Shown here in pieces: positions 1 to 11,510 of a DNA stretch of 64,000 bases. The stretch covers positions 744,001 to 808,000 of the forward strand of contig MU394057.1 of NCBI GenBank assembly GCA_022578605.1, written 5' to 3'. The notes under the pieces are model-generated. The model saw only the letters and a program-made list of their open reading frames with translations. It was not told the origin of the DNA and searched no databases. The position numbers were made by a program, and so were the translations under genes. Numbering within the stretch: position 1 is the first letter of the stretch; each line of letters opens with the position of its first letter. Source of the stretch: Camillea tinctor (taxonomy: Eukaryota > Ascomycota > Sordariomycetes > Xylariales > Xylariaceae).

Positions 1-973
1 TGTCTGCCTCGTGAAGAATGTTTCGAAACTGATCAAAACAGGCCATGGAGATCTGCGGGCTGAACTCTTCCAGGTGCTGCCCGATTTCCTTCATCAGACC
101 CACGGCAATTTCCACACTGTCGTCGGTGGGTTTCTGCAACAGAAGGAGTAGGATCTGGGCAGCGAGCATTTCGTGTATTACCTGCTGGTTCGTCAGGTGG
201 GCGATGAAGGTGGTCGAGGACAGGCAAACGGCCTTGTCGTTCCGCTTGAAGGCCTTCCTAAACTGCATGACCAATCTCTTGACCAGGAGCTCGCCCACCT
301 GTGGTAGCTTGGTGTTGACGATAGCAGCCATGGCGGCGAAGACGGGGGTGAAAGGCAAACTAGCAGCCTGGGCCTTCATGATGCTGCGGCAAAACAAGCC
401 GCGGCCCCTGACCAGGTTCTCGTTGAACAGTTCGGGGACGATGTGTTTAATGTTGGAGGCGCCGACCTTGTTGACGAGACCGTTTATGGACTTCTTCAGG
501 GCCTCCCAAGCCATGCGCTGGTACTCCTTGCTCGTCTTGTCGGTGATCTGGGCTTGCAGTGCGCGCAGACGCGCGGGGGGGATGTAGGTACCGCCGGATC
601 GCATGTTCAGCAGCTTTTGGTACTCGGCTTTGGCAGCCTCCTGCTTCTCCTCCTCGGTAGGCATCTTGGGAGGTGTACGCTGGCGGGGCGGGGGTGAGCG
701 GCGAGGCCGATCTCGATCTCTATCTCTGTCTCTGTCTCGGCCTTCTCGGCCTCGACCGGGTCTGTATTTGTCGCCACCATCTCGCGGTCTCGCACGATTC
801 TCACGGCGGGCGGGGGCTGGATCTTGGTTCGGTGAGCGCTCGCCGGGTTCGAAACCAGGACGAGAAGATGTCATTTCAACATCAGCATCGACATGATCAT
901 CGATGGTAGCATCGACGGGGGCATCGACCGGAGCATCGACCGGAGCATCGACGGGGATGGCGACGTCGGCCAT
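1..973 (-). CDS. CWC22: Pre-mRNA splicing factor CWC22 (5' part; cut by window edge)
   Basis: N-terminal ~324 residues of the spliceosome-associated MIF4G protein Cwc22, which binds the catalytic spliceosome and in animals recruits eIF4A3 for exon-junction complex loading. Visible: an acidic start with VDAP repeats (residues ~7-25), an RD/RS-rich stretch (~70-90), then the conserved lead-in [14 protein letters not shown] and the first MIF4G half with [37 protein letters not shown]-type [10 protein letters not shown] and [12 protein letters not shown], which match the human protein closely. The frame is open without introns from the ATG at 971-973 to the window edge, so the second MIF4G part and MA3 domain lie outside. 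The start was chosen as the first ATG of the frame. It is divergent from DPM2 with ~710 bp between starts. The identity is secure; the exact N-terminus is inferred. Confidence 0.95.
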   Translation of the reverse strand, partial: MADVAIPVDAPVDAPVDAPVDATIDDHVDADVEMTSSRPGFEPGERSPNQDPAPARRENRARPRDGGDKYRPGRGREGRDRDRDRDRDRPRRSPPPRQRTPPKMPTEEEKQEAAKAEYQKLLNMRSGGTYIPPARLRALQAQITDKTSKEYQRMAWEALKKSINGLVNKVGASNIKHIVPELFNENLVRGRGLFCRSIMKAQAASLPFTPVFAAMAAIVNTKLPQVGELLVKRLVMQFRKAFKRNDKAVCLSSTTFIAHLTNQQVIHEMLAAQILLLLLQKPTDDSVEIAVGLMKEIGQHLEEFSPQISMACFDQFRNILHEAD

Positions 974-1683
974 AGTGGTGAAAAAAAAAATGAAAAAAGG
1001 CCTTGTCTAGTTCTGTCGTCGTGTGTTCTGCTCGGCGCGTATAGTGTTCGCTATTATGCTGTCTATCGTATTGTTGATTGGATTCAATTAAAGCTTGCGC
1101 TGTTGCAGCTGTGGATGTTGTTGTGGTGGAAGTGGTGGATAAGGATAAGGAATGGTGAAAAGAAATATTTATTATGTACAAAGGTACTTTATTTTTATTT
1201 TCAGATGATGGAGGTAAGTTCCCTATGCAGTTTGGGCGAGGCTGGCAGTCGCAAGAAGCTTTTTTGAGAAGTGGATCTCTACCTGCAGGCTGCCAGCTCT
1301 TCTGATAGGATGAAGAGGTAACGCGAGCAAGGATAGGTACTGTAGGGACTGCAGCTTTAGCGGGTCCCTCTTGCAGTGTCTCGCTGTCTCCTTTACTATA
1401 CGTCGCGTTTATGTAGTGTAAGTTTATTAGCATTAAACTTAGGCCAAGTCATCGCATTTTGTCCCTCCTCTGAACTTCGAGACACGACTCGACTTTGACA
1501 ATTTACAACTTCAGCCCGGGCAACTTACTATCGATCTCACCCAAGTCAATTTTTACTAAGAGAAAATAAGAAAAAAGAAAAAAACGAAAGAAAATCAATT
1601 TCACGTTCACTCTTCTAAATCACCCATCTACACTCATTTACCATAAATTCTTAAGTTTTTTTTCATCTCACTCCTATATAACA
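974..1683. promoter_or_regulatory. Divergent intergenic region CWC22 / DPM2
   Basis: About 710 bp between the two start codons, containing both 5' leaders. AT-rich, with A-tracts just upstream of the DPM2 start (about 1557-1600) and pyrimidine-rich patches. No further gene or RNA is visible. Confidence 0.5.
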
Positions 1684-2258
1684 ATGGTATGTTTGTCTAT
1701 CACTTACATTGATATCCTCCATTACATATGCATGTGCCTACATAACCTATATATATACAACTCTATGAACAACAGCTCTCACAGCTACCCAATACATTCT
1801 CATTCCCCAATTGAATCGCCACTATAACCTCAACCCATCTCACAGCAATGCTAACCTCTCACCTCTTCTCCCAGCTCGGCACACTCGTCGGACTCGCCAT
1901 GCTCGTGGCCGCCTCCGTCGTTTTCCTCTACTATTCCATCTGGACGCTAGCCATGGTAAACCTCTCTTTCCCCCATGCCCTCCCTCACCCCTCCTCTCCC
2001 AAAAAGAGAGAAAGGAAAAAAAAAAAGAAGAAGAAGAAGAAGAAAGCTAACTCAACCCCCCCTAAAAAGCCCTTCGTCGACGCCGACCACCCGCTGCAGA
2101 ACTTCTTCCCCCCGCGCGTCTGGGCCGTCCGCCTCCCCGTCATCCTCGTGCTCCTCGCCTCCGCCGTCGTCGGCTCCTTCCTCAGCGTCGTCATGATCCG
2201 CAGCAACCGCAAGAAGGCCGCCAAGGCCGCCGCCCAGGCCTCCAAGAAGAAAGCGTAA
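1684..2258 (+). CDS. DPM2: Dolichol-phosphate mannose synthase regulatory subunit DPM2
   Basis: Small ER membrane protein that stabilises the catalytic Dpm1 subunit and its use of dolichol phosphate for GPI anchors and N-/O-glycans. Model: exon 1 is only the ATG (1684-1686), intron 1687-1874, exon 2 1875-1955, intron 1956-2069, exon 3 2070-2258; 90 aa. Two hydrophobic helices (LVGLAMLVAASVVFLYYSIW and LPVILVLLASAVVGSFLSVV) flank the family signature PFVDADHPLQNFFPPR; the tail is lysine-rich. This start fits the usual ~85-90 aa and gives the expected M-LGTLVG N-terminus. The apparent ATG at 1848 is rejected because it overlaps a branch point (GCTAAC) that precedes the CCCAG acceptor at 1874. 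The second intron is a multiple of three without stops. Confidence 0.88.
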
Positions 2259-3842
2259 AACTTCTCTCTCTTCCCCCCCCCCCCCCCCCTTTTTTTTTTT
2301 TGCCGGATTGGGGGAAGGGGGAGGAGGAGGAGGATAAGGATGTACCAAAAGGGTCGGCTTGAGTTTTTACCGCCACCCTAACCCCTCCCTTGTGAATAGT
2401 GAAGGGAAGGGAAGGAAAAGGAAAGGAAAGGGGAGAGGGAAAATGGTGCGAGATAGAGAGATGGAATAGCCAAGACAGAAAATCTTTAATAATTCGTTCT
2501 ATCAACTATGTTCTTTTTAATCATGGAAACTGAAGTAAGGATGAAAAGGGAGAGGGGGGGATATATATGTCAAGGTGGCGGGATCTTTGAGGTTAGGTTT
2601 AGACACACGGGGTACTGGGTGTGGTGGACGGCAGGAGTCAAGATATACGGTACCTGGGGCATCTCAGGGTAGGCTGAAAGCCGCAAGTGAGAAAACATTG
2701 TAGTAGTAGATATGCGCGAGAAGCAGAAGAGGAGGGGGGAGAAGAAGATGATCTATCCATATCAATCAAGAAAATAAAAATAAAACACCACCATTCGCCG
2801 CTTATATAAATTTCAAGATAATAGGGAGAAAAGGGATGGAGAGATCGAGTGATATACCAGAGATAATCAACGTGATGAGAGAGATCCCTCCTACCATATC
2901 CTCATAACAGCGCCCATCACCATCTACATTCCATCCCCTCACACAATACCATACAGCACTCGCTCCTAAGTCCCTATATAACCTAGTTAGAAGTACCGTA
3001 TAAAACCCACCAAATCAACCCAACTCTCACATCCAAATCACTACATATTCAGCATATTCCTCTTGTTTTACTTTTTTTATTTATACATAATCTAGCCCGT
3101 ACGCGTACATTGTATTATGTACGGCGCCTTACATACATGTGTGTGTGTGTGTTCCTCCTCTACGACACTATATCCCCTTCCCGGCCCATCTGTCCCATAT
3201 GTCTGTCTACCTTAACTTTATCATTGCTTCCCCCCCCTCAGCGAAGAGATCCATGTCTACACAAAAGAGAGAGAAAACGAAAAAAAAAAAAAAAAAATAC
3301 AATAACACAAGCTTACTACCTCTACTATCACTAGTAGACTCCTCCAAGAACAAACCTAACACATGTATGTATATATCGGGACGATCGGTCGCTGAGACGA
3401 AAACGTAGTCTTTTTTTAATCTTTAAATTGTTTTTTCTTTCTGCTCTATTGAAGGGGGGTGGGGGCGCCAAATTCTTGGGGTGATGGTGATGATGAAAGT
3501 GAGCTTGTGTCTTATAGTAAGTAGGTCAGTGCCATACAGTAATAAGCAGTTACTCCAACGCCGACCAACCGGGCCTCAAAATCCAATTCAAGCGAAGGTA
3601 AGCTAGGCTAGCTTGTTGCCTGTGCCTGCGGCAGACAGGAAAGGGGATCGGGGGGAGCAGATCGGGGGAAAAAGCAGAAACTACTCCTTAATCTTGATGG
3701 ACAAGTCTTGCTCTCCTACTCCCACTCCCCTCCCCCCTTCCAAGTTGGCGTCTCCCATATATGTAGTCTGTATACTAACAAATCCCAGACAATCGTGCAC
3801 CAGGGCAAATTCATCTACCTCTTTCTACACATCATCGCTTCC
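2259..3842. other. Convergent spacer DPM2 / BCAS3-like gene
   Basis: 3' flanks of two convergent genes. It holds a poly-C/poly-T run (about 2273-2300), purine-rich stretches (2400-2460), a TG microsatellite near 3138-3150 and a poly-A run near 3279-3297. No gene supported. Confidence 0.6.
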
Positions 3843-6800
3843 TCAGACTCTCTGGTCGGCGAAGTCAAGGACCTCGCAATCATCCTCAAAGAAACCATCA
3901 TCGTCGACGTCCGTGGGCCGGTTTCCACCTCTCCGTCGACGCGTCGTGACCACAATTTGCTCGTCATTCTCACCAACCTGCAAGACTCGCTCCATCGCCG
4001 AAACCGGCAAGGCTCGGTGGTCATCAACACTGTTCATGATGTCCTCGTCTATCACGTTTTGCAGGCCAGTATCGATCTTGGTCGCTGCGATGGGTCGACC
4101 AAATGCCCACGCCTCCTTTATCTTGGGAGCACCTTGACGGCGTTGAGTACGTCTTGGTTTATCCTCCAATGTCGTGTCCTGAAGCTGTTGGGCCAGGGCC
4201 GACGAATCATCACATTCACGTACATACAGACCAACCCGCCTATCGGTATGGAATGGTTGATATGGTGCACTAGACTCTATTTCGGCTTGGGGGATGGAAG
4301 CCTCGGGGCTATAATCAGAACCAACCGACCGGAGTCGCGGACTAAGCACTAGGGTATTGCCTGCATCGTGGTCCAGATGGGTAATATCGAGATCCTCAAT
4401 AGGGTCGATGATTTGCTTAATCGATGGGGCGATCAGGTTATCGGGCAAATGTCTTAACTTGAAGTCCTTATACCTGTTACTGCGGGAGAGGTGTTTCTTG
4501 TCTTTGCTGTAGGATGGTTTGCGGGTTTTGCTTGGGAACGTTCTGACCAGTCCCTCTCCAATGACGAACAGAGTATGGTACTTCTTGCCTGTAACCCATG
4601 TGACACATGACTGACCCGGTGGCATGTTGCGGAGAGGCAAGCTCACACGATTCTCCCCTGTATGTCGAAGCTGGTTGATGGCACTCCCGGCATTGCCGAG
4701 AGAATGACTAATTCCCGCAGCAAGAACCTTCCCACCGTAACTAGCATGGTCCATGATGGTCGGCGGTGTTTGTGCATTCGACTCACTAAGACGGTGACGG
4801 GCAATCAGGGGTCGGGTAGCCCCATACGCAGAGCTGAGGGCATTCGATGCCATCGACACGGCAGAAGGTGCAGTCTCAGTACCGCCGCTCGCTGCACCCT
4901 CCGGTGCATTAACCCGGCGGCGTGGGGGGGGCCACGTATAAGCACTTGGCGGCATATCCAGTAAGTGTACTGTGCCTCGTTCAGTCACCATGGCAGCTCG
5001 TTCTCCATTTGGCCTCGACCACGAGACATCAACTATGCGGGCCACGGTCATGCGCGAAAACTGAGCGATCTGCCTGACTCGTGTTGCATTGCCGTTATTA
5101 GGCTGCGAGTTCTGCAACGGTGAGGATTTCGTATGTTGAATGCGCATCAAGTCCCAAACTGTCTGCACGTCTCCCTTGCTACTAGCAGTGAAAAGAGATA
5201 GACCTGTGGGCGAGAACGACAAGAAACTGCATCCTAGCGGAGCCTTGAATGTAGTGACGTGGTGGATTGCGGCAGAACTAGCTAAGCTTTGCAGGTCGAC
5301 GATAGAAACAAGACCCGGATCCTTTGTAACGGCTTGACCGGAGATGCCATACGTTGGGGGGAACTGTGAAGTATCAGAACGTCCAGGGAAGTTCGCCCCC
5401 CAAGGTGGTGAGCTTGCTGACGACTGTCGAGTTGATTGCTGCTGTCCAGGTTTCCAATAATTGTTCCATAGCTGCATGCCCTGTTTACCAACCCAACGAG
5501 CACCCTGTATGAACTCCTGTGTAGTCTCCCGCATGATCCGGTTCATGACGCTGTCAGAAATGGGTTGATCGACATCAGAGCTCTCATTCGGCAATACCGG
5601 AGACGTGAGCGACGCCAATCCTGGTGTCTTGCCTTCCAGGGGCACCAGGATAGATGCATTCAGCGCGATCTGAGATGATGGGGCTGGGGGGCAATAGGCC
5701 AACCATTTCCCGTTGACAGCCAGGATGGGCATCTGTGGTCGCTTGCGAGGAGGGATCGGGTTCTGGGTCCCTTCCTCCTCTGGAGTTGAGTCGCCTTTGA
5801 GTCCTTGCTGCAGGCTTGTCCAGATTTTGCCCACACAGCGGAACTGGTAACCTGGATCTTGTTCATATTTCGCTTGTCTGAAGACCCAACACTCACCCGT
5901 AATCCCCGACGAGACAACGACACTCCCATCATCAGCACGAATCTGGAAAGCTCCAGACGGTGGCGGGCTTCTAAAGATCGGGCTCGAAATCGATGCTTTG
6001 ATAGGCGTGATAGGTGCTTGTAACAGCACGTCAACGAGCCTGCTTGTCTTCATAGAGTATATCTCCACAGATGTCTGGTAGGCCTCAATGATGGGTACCG
6101 ATTTCCCAACGCTAACCTGCCTTTGATTGGTATCCGACTGGGGCGTGTTGACACCATCCAACCTGGGACTGGATGTTTCATCGTAGTGTGTCTCGACCGC
6201 TATCTCGGGCGTGCTAGGCGGAGGTACGGGTCCATGAACGACGACGGCGATCAGCGGAAAGATACCATAAGGGTCTGACGCCCCAAGCCAAGGCAGGACT
6301 TTCGCATTGTAGACACCGCCCCGCAGCCCTTTCAAGCTGGCCAGCGGTTCTACACCACGCTTACTAACACTATACATGTCCAACCCGCCCTCATAGCCCG
6401 CAAGGACAACATTGTCATAGCCAGACGTATGAACCCCATTCGGCCTCGGCAGAGTATCGAATCCAAAATAGTAGCCCTTATCTCCAGCTTTCAAGCCAGT
6501 CTTGGGGTGTAAATCAAAATCGATCTCCGGGGTCCCGTAGAAATGAGCTTGAGGTTGATGAGGGAGAGGTAGATGGGGCCCGGGCCGTGAAGCTGGGTAC
6601 GGCGAATGCATTGAGCTTCTTCGTGCGCCAGGGGGCGATGACGTGTGAGAACGAATATCAGCGGCAGGGTAATGGTCTAACTGGAAGCTCAAGGGTCTCC
6701 TAGCACCATTGGGAGGCGAAGCAGAATACGCATTGTTATTAACATAATGTCGTTGTTGTTGCTGCGCGGACCAGGCATACGGCATGGCCCTCGGGTCTTC

Positions 6801-7473
6801 ATATGACGAGGGCTGCGTAGGGGGCGAATCACCCATGATGCTAATTAGGTTTGATGGTGAACCAGCAAGGGGTCCTATCGCCCTAGTCCAGTCATTAGTA
6901 CTCGGTGCAGTGCTCACAGATACCGATGTAGTCGAGACGGCGTCTAAGAGCGGGGAGGGTGCCGGGTTTCCGTTAGACGGGATCGAGGCGGGAGTAGCAG
7001 CCTTCAGCTCCGGAGAATGAGATTCACTCGGGGAAGATTCTGAGGGTAGAACAGCATCTTTGACAGCGCTGTCATCACTATAGCAAACACGCGTCAGACT
7101 CATGCACAAGAACCAATTCAAGACCTAGGGAGGGGAGAGAGGGGGGAGGGGGGTAGCCAAGAGAACAGATGACAAGAACTACGCATTGCTCAACTACGCA
7201 AGCAACGGGAACACTGGGGCAACGACCCAGACTGACAAAGGGAAGGTTGAGAGGTATAGGTATAGGTATGATTCAAACGTACGAGAACTTGGCTCCATGT
7301 TTTGTCACCGCCGCAACAACTCCACCGCTATCTTTAACATGCTTGTCCTTCTTCTTTGAACCTGGTTTATCAACCGCAGTAAGCTTCTGCTTTCGTTTAA
7401 TACGGGCGGGCTTCGCGGGGGAAGAAGAGGAGGCCGAGGCCGGGGAGACGTCGCGGATGGACGAACCGGGCAT
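3843..7473 (-). CDS. Large BCAS3-like WD40/beta-propeller protein
   Basis: Two exons: 7473-7283 and 7077-3843 (intron 7282-7078, donor GTACGT, acceptor CTATAG); 1141 aa, frame closes exactly. The N-terminal ~260 residues are Ser/Pro-rich and probably disordered, with a basic patch near residues 25-50. A beta-propeller-like region follows, including GYDNVVLAGYEGGLDMYSV, a segment AIHHVTTFKAPLGCSFLSFS with TASSKGDVQTVWDL, and VDVSWSRPNGERAAMVTERG. This arrangement resembles the BCAS3 WD40 proteins that act with PHAF1 at autophagic membranes in animals, and the related PROPPIN-like fungal proteins. No FRRG-type lipid motif was identified. The family assignment comes from motif recall, and autophagy as a function is inference. 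The start at 7473 is the first ATG of exon 1. Confidence 0.65.
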
Positions 7474-10400
7474 AGAGTGGTGCTACCTGCGAAGCCGGGG
7501 GCAGTCTCCTGCTCACCCAGCAGAGGAGTTCTCGGAAGAACTCGACTCTCAGGGGGGGTGGGAGAGATGGAGGTAAGAAAGGAGAAGAGTAGTTTTTGGT
7601 TGGAGGATGGTTGTGGTTTGGTAGAAGCTATCGCGAATCGCTAATCGATAGGAACGGGGACCGAAACGGGGGGACGGTCTAAAAAAAAAGGGGGGAGGGG
7701 TCGTTTTTGGTCTTATAAAGCTATCGTGACGTGGGAGGTTATTAAAAAAAAAAAGATAATAATAAGGATTGGTTATTAGTGAGGATAGACAAAGATGGAC
7801 TCGATAGGAGAGACCGGATAGACAAAGAACGGAAACGAGGCGCGCGCGTCGAGGAAACGGAGCGACCCGGTGGGGGGAGGGGAAGACGAAGATAGGGAAA
7901 TGATGGTACAAAGAAAGAAGAAGCAGTCCAGCCGAGAATAAATAAATAAATAAATACAATAGGCTTTTATTACGATATGGTAAGGGTTGAAGCAAGAGTT
8001 GTTATCAGAAAAAGAACAAAGTAAGAAGCGTAATGTTGTTTATGCCAATGATGTATGAGTGTATTCACAAGATATGCTCACGGAGTATAAAAAGTCTAAG
8101 TAGGTTTGTCTTTAGTATTTGGAAAGGAGAGGAAGAGAGAGAGAGAATGAGTCGATAATAGAGAAAAAGAGGGAGAGGAAAGGTAAGTCTAGTCAAAGTC
8201 AAGGCAAGTCAAGGCAAGTAGAACAAGGTAAGGTCAGGTAAAAGATCCATGTAAGGTAGAGAAGAAGTAGAGATGATTGGTATTGGTAATAGTTAATGGT
8301 AGAGGTAAGTAGCAGGTTGGTACCTGCCGGAGATCAGTGACAACGAGTGACGGTCTTTCGGTCCCACGGGCTGGGGGAAAGAAGGAGAGGAGAGGGAGGG
8401 AAGGGGTGGGGGGGTGTGCGTGTGGTGTGGGTGGTGTGTGGTATGTCTTGTTAGGTTAGTCTTAGGAAGGCGGGGCAACCAGCACCAACAATCCAAACCC
8501 GGGTTGCATGGGATTGTGTAAGTATGTACAATTCCCAGGGTGGGTACCTGACAGGTGGGGGATGTCTCTCTCTCTTTCCCCCCTCCCTCACACCCTTCCT
8601 CCCCCAAAATGATGTGGCCTAGCCTATTAGGCAAGTACGTATCTCATGTAGCCCTTGTAGCCTGTAGGTACCGCGGCCCAATGCCTATCAGGAAGCTGCC
8701 CTCTGCTGCTAGATAGGCTCCTTTCGTTGCATCACTAGGCTGAATTGTCCGATAGAAGGAGCTCCCAATTTGGTTATCTGGGTTATCTGGTTCGCATACA
8801 TAGGTCATGCTGCTCCAACCGCTATCAGGGCGTATCAAGATTGCGTATAGAAGGGGACCTTTGAGGCCGAACCATCCACCGGTCGCGCTTAATGTAATGA
8901 ACCCCTGCCGGAGGTACTTCCGCAATACACCCTGTCTACTACGCTACGTACCTACACTAATATGTGAGTAGCTGTAATCGCAAGTCAACTGATAGCACCG
9001 CGCCCCCCTCAAAGCTCGTCATAGTCATTCATAGTCATTCATCCACTCCAATAGTAGTCATAAGTAGGTACATAACCTACATAGTACATATGATACATAA
9101 CCTATTGACGCCTACATGGTAGCCGACAGACAAACAGATAATGACAGTTCCTTTTTAGTCTGTTTACTTCTATAGAGAGAGAAAATGAGTATACATATGT
9201 AGAAACCAAACACTGGGTGCAGCGAACAGGTGCAGCAAACAGGTGGACGCTTGTCAAAGGATTACAGACCCGAACCCAGCTGAGACTTGTTCGTTCTTTA
9301 ACAATGCAATAATGCAACGCTGCGTCATGGCTGTTCTTTTCCTCTATGAGACAACCTTGGCGTAGGACCGTCCATTCATACCTCTAGGTTAGGTATTTGG
9401 TCATAGGTCTGTCAGGTCTCGTTTGTTTTTTTTTTTTAATTCACTTTCAACCAGCTGAATGTTAATATCCATACATACCTTATGTGTATTGATTGTACAT
9501 ACTACATACTCTACATAATGTATTTGCATACCAGCCCAGCATCAGTGGTTATGTTTACTTATGACTTATTAGGTACTAGCCTCAGTAACTTTAACCTATT
9601 ACGCTAATTAGTATCTATGATTAGGTTCAAGGTGTTAATCAAGCGTCAAAGGTATGTAAGCGGTACTTACAATACACCACCACCTACAACACTACATAGA
9701 TAAAATGAATAAATATAATACTTGGTCCAAGTCATTTTATTTCATCTCCCTCCCTGTTCATCACGAGATGAACGGGTATAAAAAATATTGATAGACGTTT
9801 CGTAATAAATAAATCGAAAAGCTCCGACCATCTTTGCTCCATTTACAGCGTACACTTACTTACACTTACACTTACACTCACACTTACACATATACGCTGC
9901 ACTAGGTAGCTATCCCTCTTTCTCCTCATCCTCTCATAACTCAACAACTTTCCCCGGATGATTCATTACCGTCCTTACCATGGGTCACGCACCCTCACCC
10001 CCGAGCTGACTGTCCGTCTAAAGTCGTCTGCCACCTGGCTATCTTCTAGATGATTCCGTATGAGCTATCTAGGTAGTGCTCATCTCGCAACGCTAACGCT
10101 AACGTGATCGAGACACCAGTGCATTTTACCCCCCATTCCCCTCTCTCCTCCCCCCCTTTTTACTATTATCGTGAAGGGGGGAGAGAGCAAGGTGTGCACA
10201 AGTGACACCTAAGAAGTCAGTCACCTGATACCTTTTTTTGTCAGCTCTTGTCTCTCCTCATTCTCCCTCTCTCAACAAAACCTCTAAAAGGAGCCACGGG
10301 AACGTCTGGTTTCTTTCTCGTTCTTTCTCGTTTAGCTCTATTAATAAGTTTAAATAACATGGCGCTCTTAGTCACATTGAGGATCTAGACAGAGTTTCCT

Positions 10401-10866
10401 CCCAGGCTCAGGTGGCGTTCAGAGGTGTATCAAAGGAGGGTCTGGGAGGACGGCCCAAACCTTCAGCTCCGGGTCTAGACAAGAGCACTGCTTCCTCGGT
10501 TGGAACATTGTAATAAAAGCATGGACATTACGCGAGCACATATGCGGAATCGACATTCCGCGCAATCATTGCTGCATTGCGCGTCTAGTTAGGCTGGAGA
10601 TGTCGTGACAAAAGCGCATCAAGTTGGTGATTATCTGCCTACGTGTGTATGTAGGTTATGTATGTCTGAATGCATGTATGAATGAATGTATGTAGGTATA
10701 ACTGAATGAGCGGAGGGTTGATCGAGTCGAGCACATCGAGGCGACGCAGGCCAGTGCTGCCGCTCCCGCTCCATCCTATGTGGATTTACTATACACAGCA
10801 TCTTGATCAATTTGTGCTCAGCAACCCTCCAAGCTGCTTCCCCCCTGGTCGGAAAAAACGGCCAAC
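7474..10866. other. Long spacer upstream of BCAS3-like gene
   Basis: 3.4 kb with no supported gene. It contains purine-rich 5'-leader-like sequence (7560-8280), AT-rich sequence with frequent TAGGT/ACCTA words (8600-9700), a short minisatellite of ACACTTAC units near 9848-9893, and pyrimidine runs. Short open frames here lack recognisable domains. Confidence 0.5.
9848..9893 (+). repeat. Short tandem repeat, ACACTTAC-type units
   Basis: Imperfect tandem copies of a 6-8 bp unit (ttacact/acacttac) seen directly; non-coding spacer. Confidence 0.7.
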
Positions 10867-11510
10867 TCACCTATGGATATAAACCTGGTAGAAGGCATAC
10901 TTGAGCCTCCCATCATCCACGTCTGTCAAGACTGCACGGCCTGCCCACGTGGCGGAAGCGACGTCATCTTCACCGCTCTTCATCGCGAAGTCGGCCGAGC
11001 CGCATATCATATATTCATGTTCTTCTCCCTTACGCTCAGAGCCGAAGGAAGCCGGAAACATCTTATCTAGTTTGTGTCTTCTCGACTTGACCTTCTCCCA
11101 CATTCCCTCGCGGAGCTGACGAATCTCTGTGAGAGGAACGGATCCCTCGCGTCAGAAGAATGTGGTAGACGGTAGTTAGGTAAGTCAGGTAGTGCGGATG
11201 GGGAGGTGAGGGAGACGAGAAAACAAGTGAGAGACAAGTCTAAGCTTAGATTGAGTATTCCATAAATAGACGAAGAGGGTTAAGCAAGTCATCTAGGTTA
11301 AGCAAGTAAGTACATACGCTCGGTGCCTCTGGCAGTCTTGTCGCCCATGACGAGGACTGCGTCTGCAGCAAAATGCTCGACCCATTCCTCGTTCCTGGAC
11401 GGATCATCCGAGACGGCGTAGAAGCTCGCTATAAAGTCCTTGACCCTGTCGCTGACGGGTATGTCATTTGGGAAGATAGGCCTATAATTGTCACTCGAAG
11501 AAGATGCCAT
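10867..11510 (-). CDS. SnoaL/NTF2-like small protein
   Basis: Two exons, 11510-11318 and 11126-10867 (intron 11317-11127; donor GTATGT, acceptor CACAG); 150 aa. It reads as a cystatin-like alpha+beta NTF2/SnoaL fold: helix VSDRVKDFIASFYAVSD, then WVEHFAADAVLVMGDKTARG, then IRQLREGMWEKVKSRRHK, and a closing strand KYAFYQVYI. Single-domain fungal members of this family are usually ~145-150 aa with a QVY(L/I) near the C-terminus, as here. They can be polyketide-cyclase-like enzymes or orphan proteins, and no biosynthetic genes lie nearby, so no substrate is proposed. The model ends at a TGA that overlaps a perfect GTGAGT donor (10870-10865), so an extra C-terminal exon is possible. Confidence 0.75.

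Noticed and set aside
1848..2258. 136-aa DPM2 reading from the ATG at 1848 without introns
   Set aside because: The ATG belongs to a branch point and the reading includes a lysine-run intron; the spliced form has normal family length and sequence.
8644..8925. 93-codon minus-strand open frame
   Set aside because: Composition is protein-like but there is no recognisable domain, no neighbour context and no supported splice partner.
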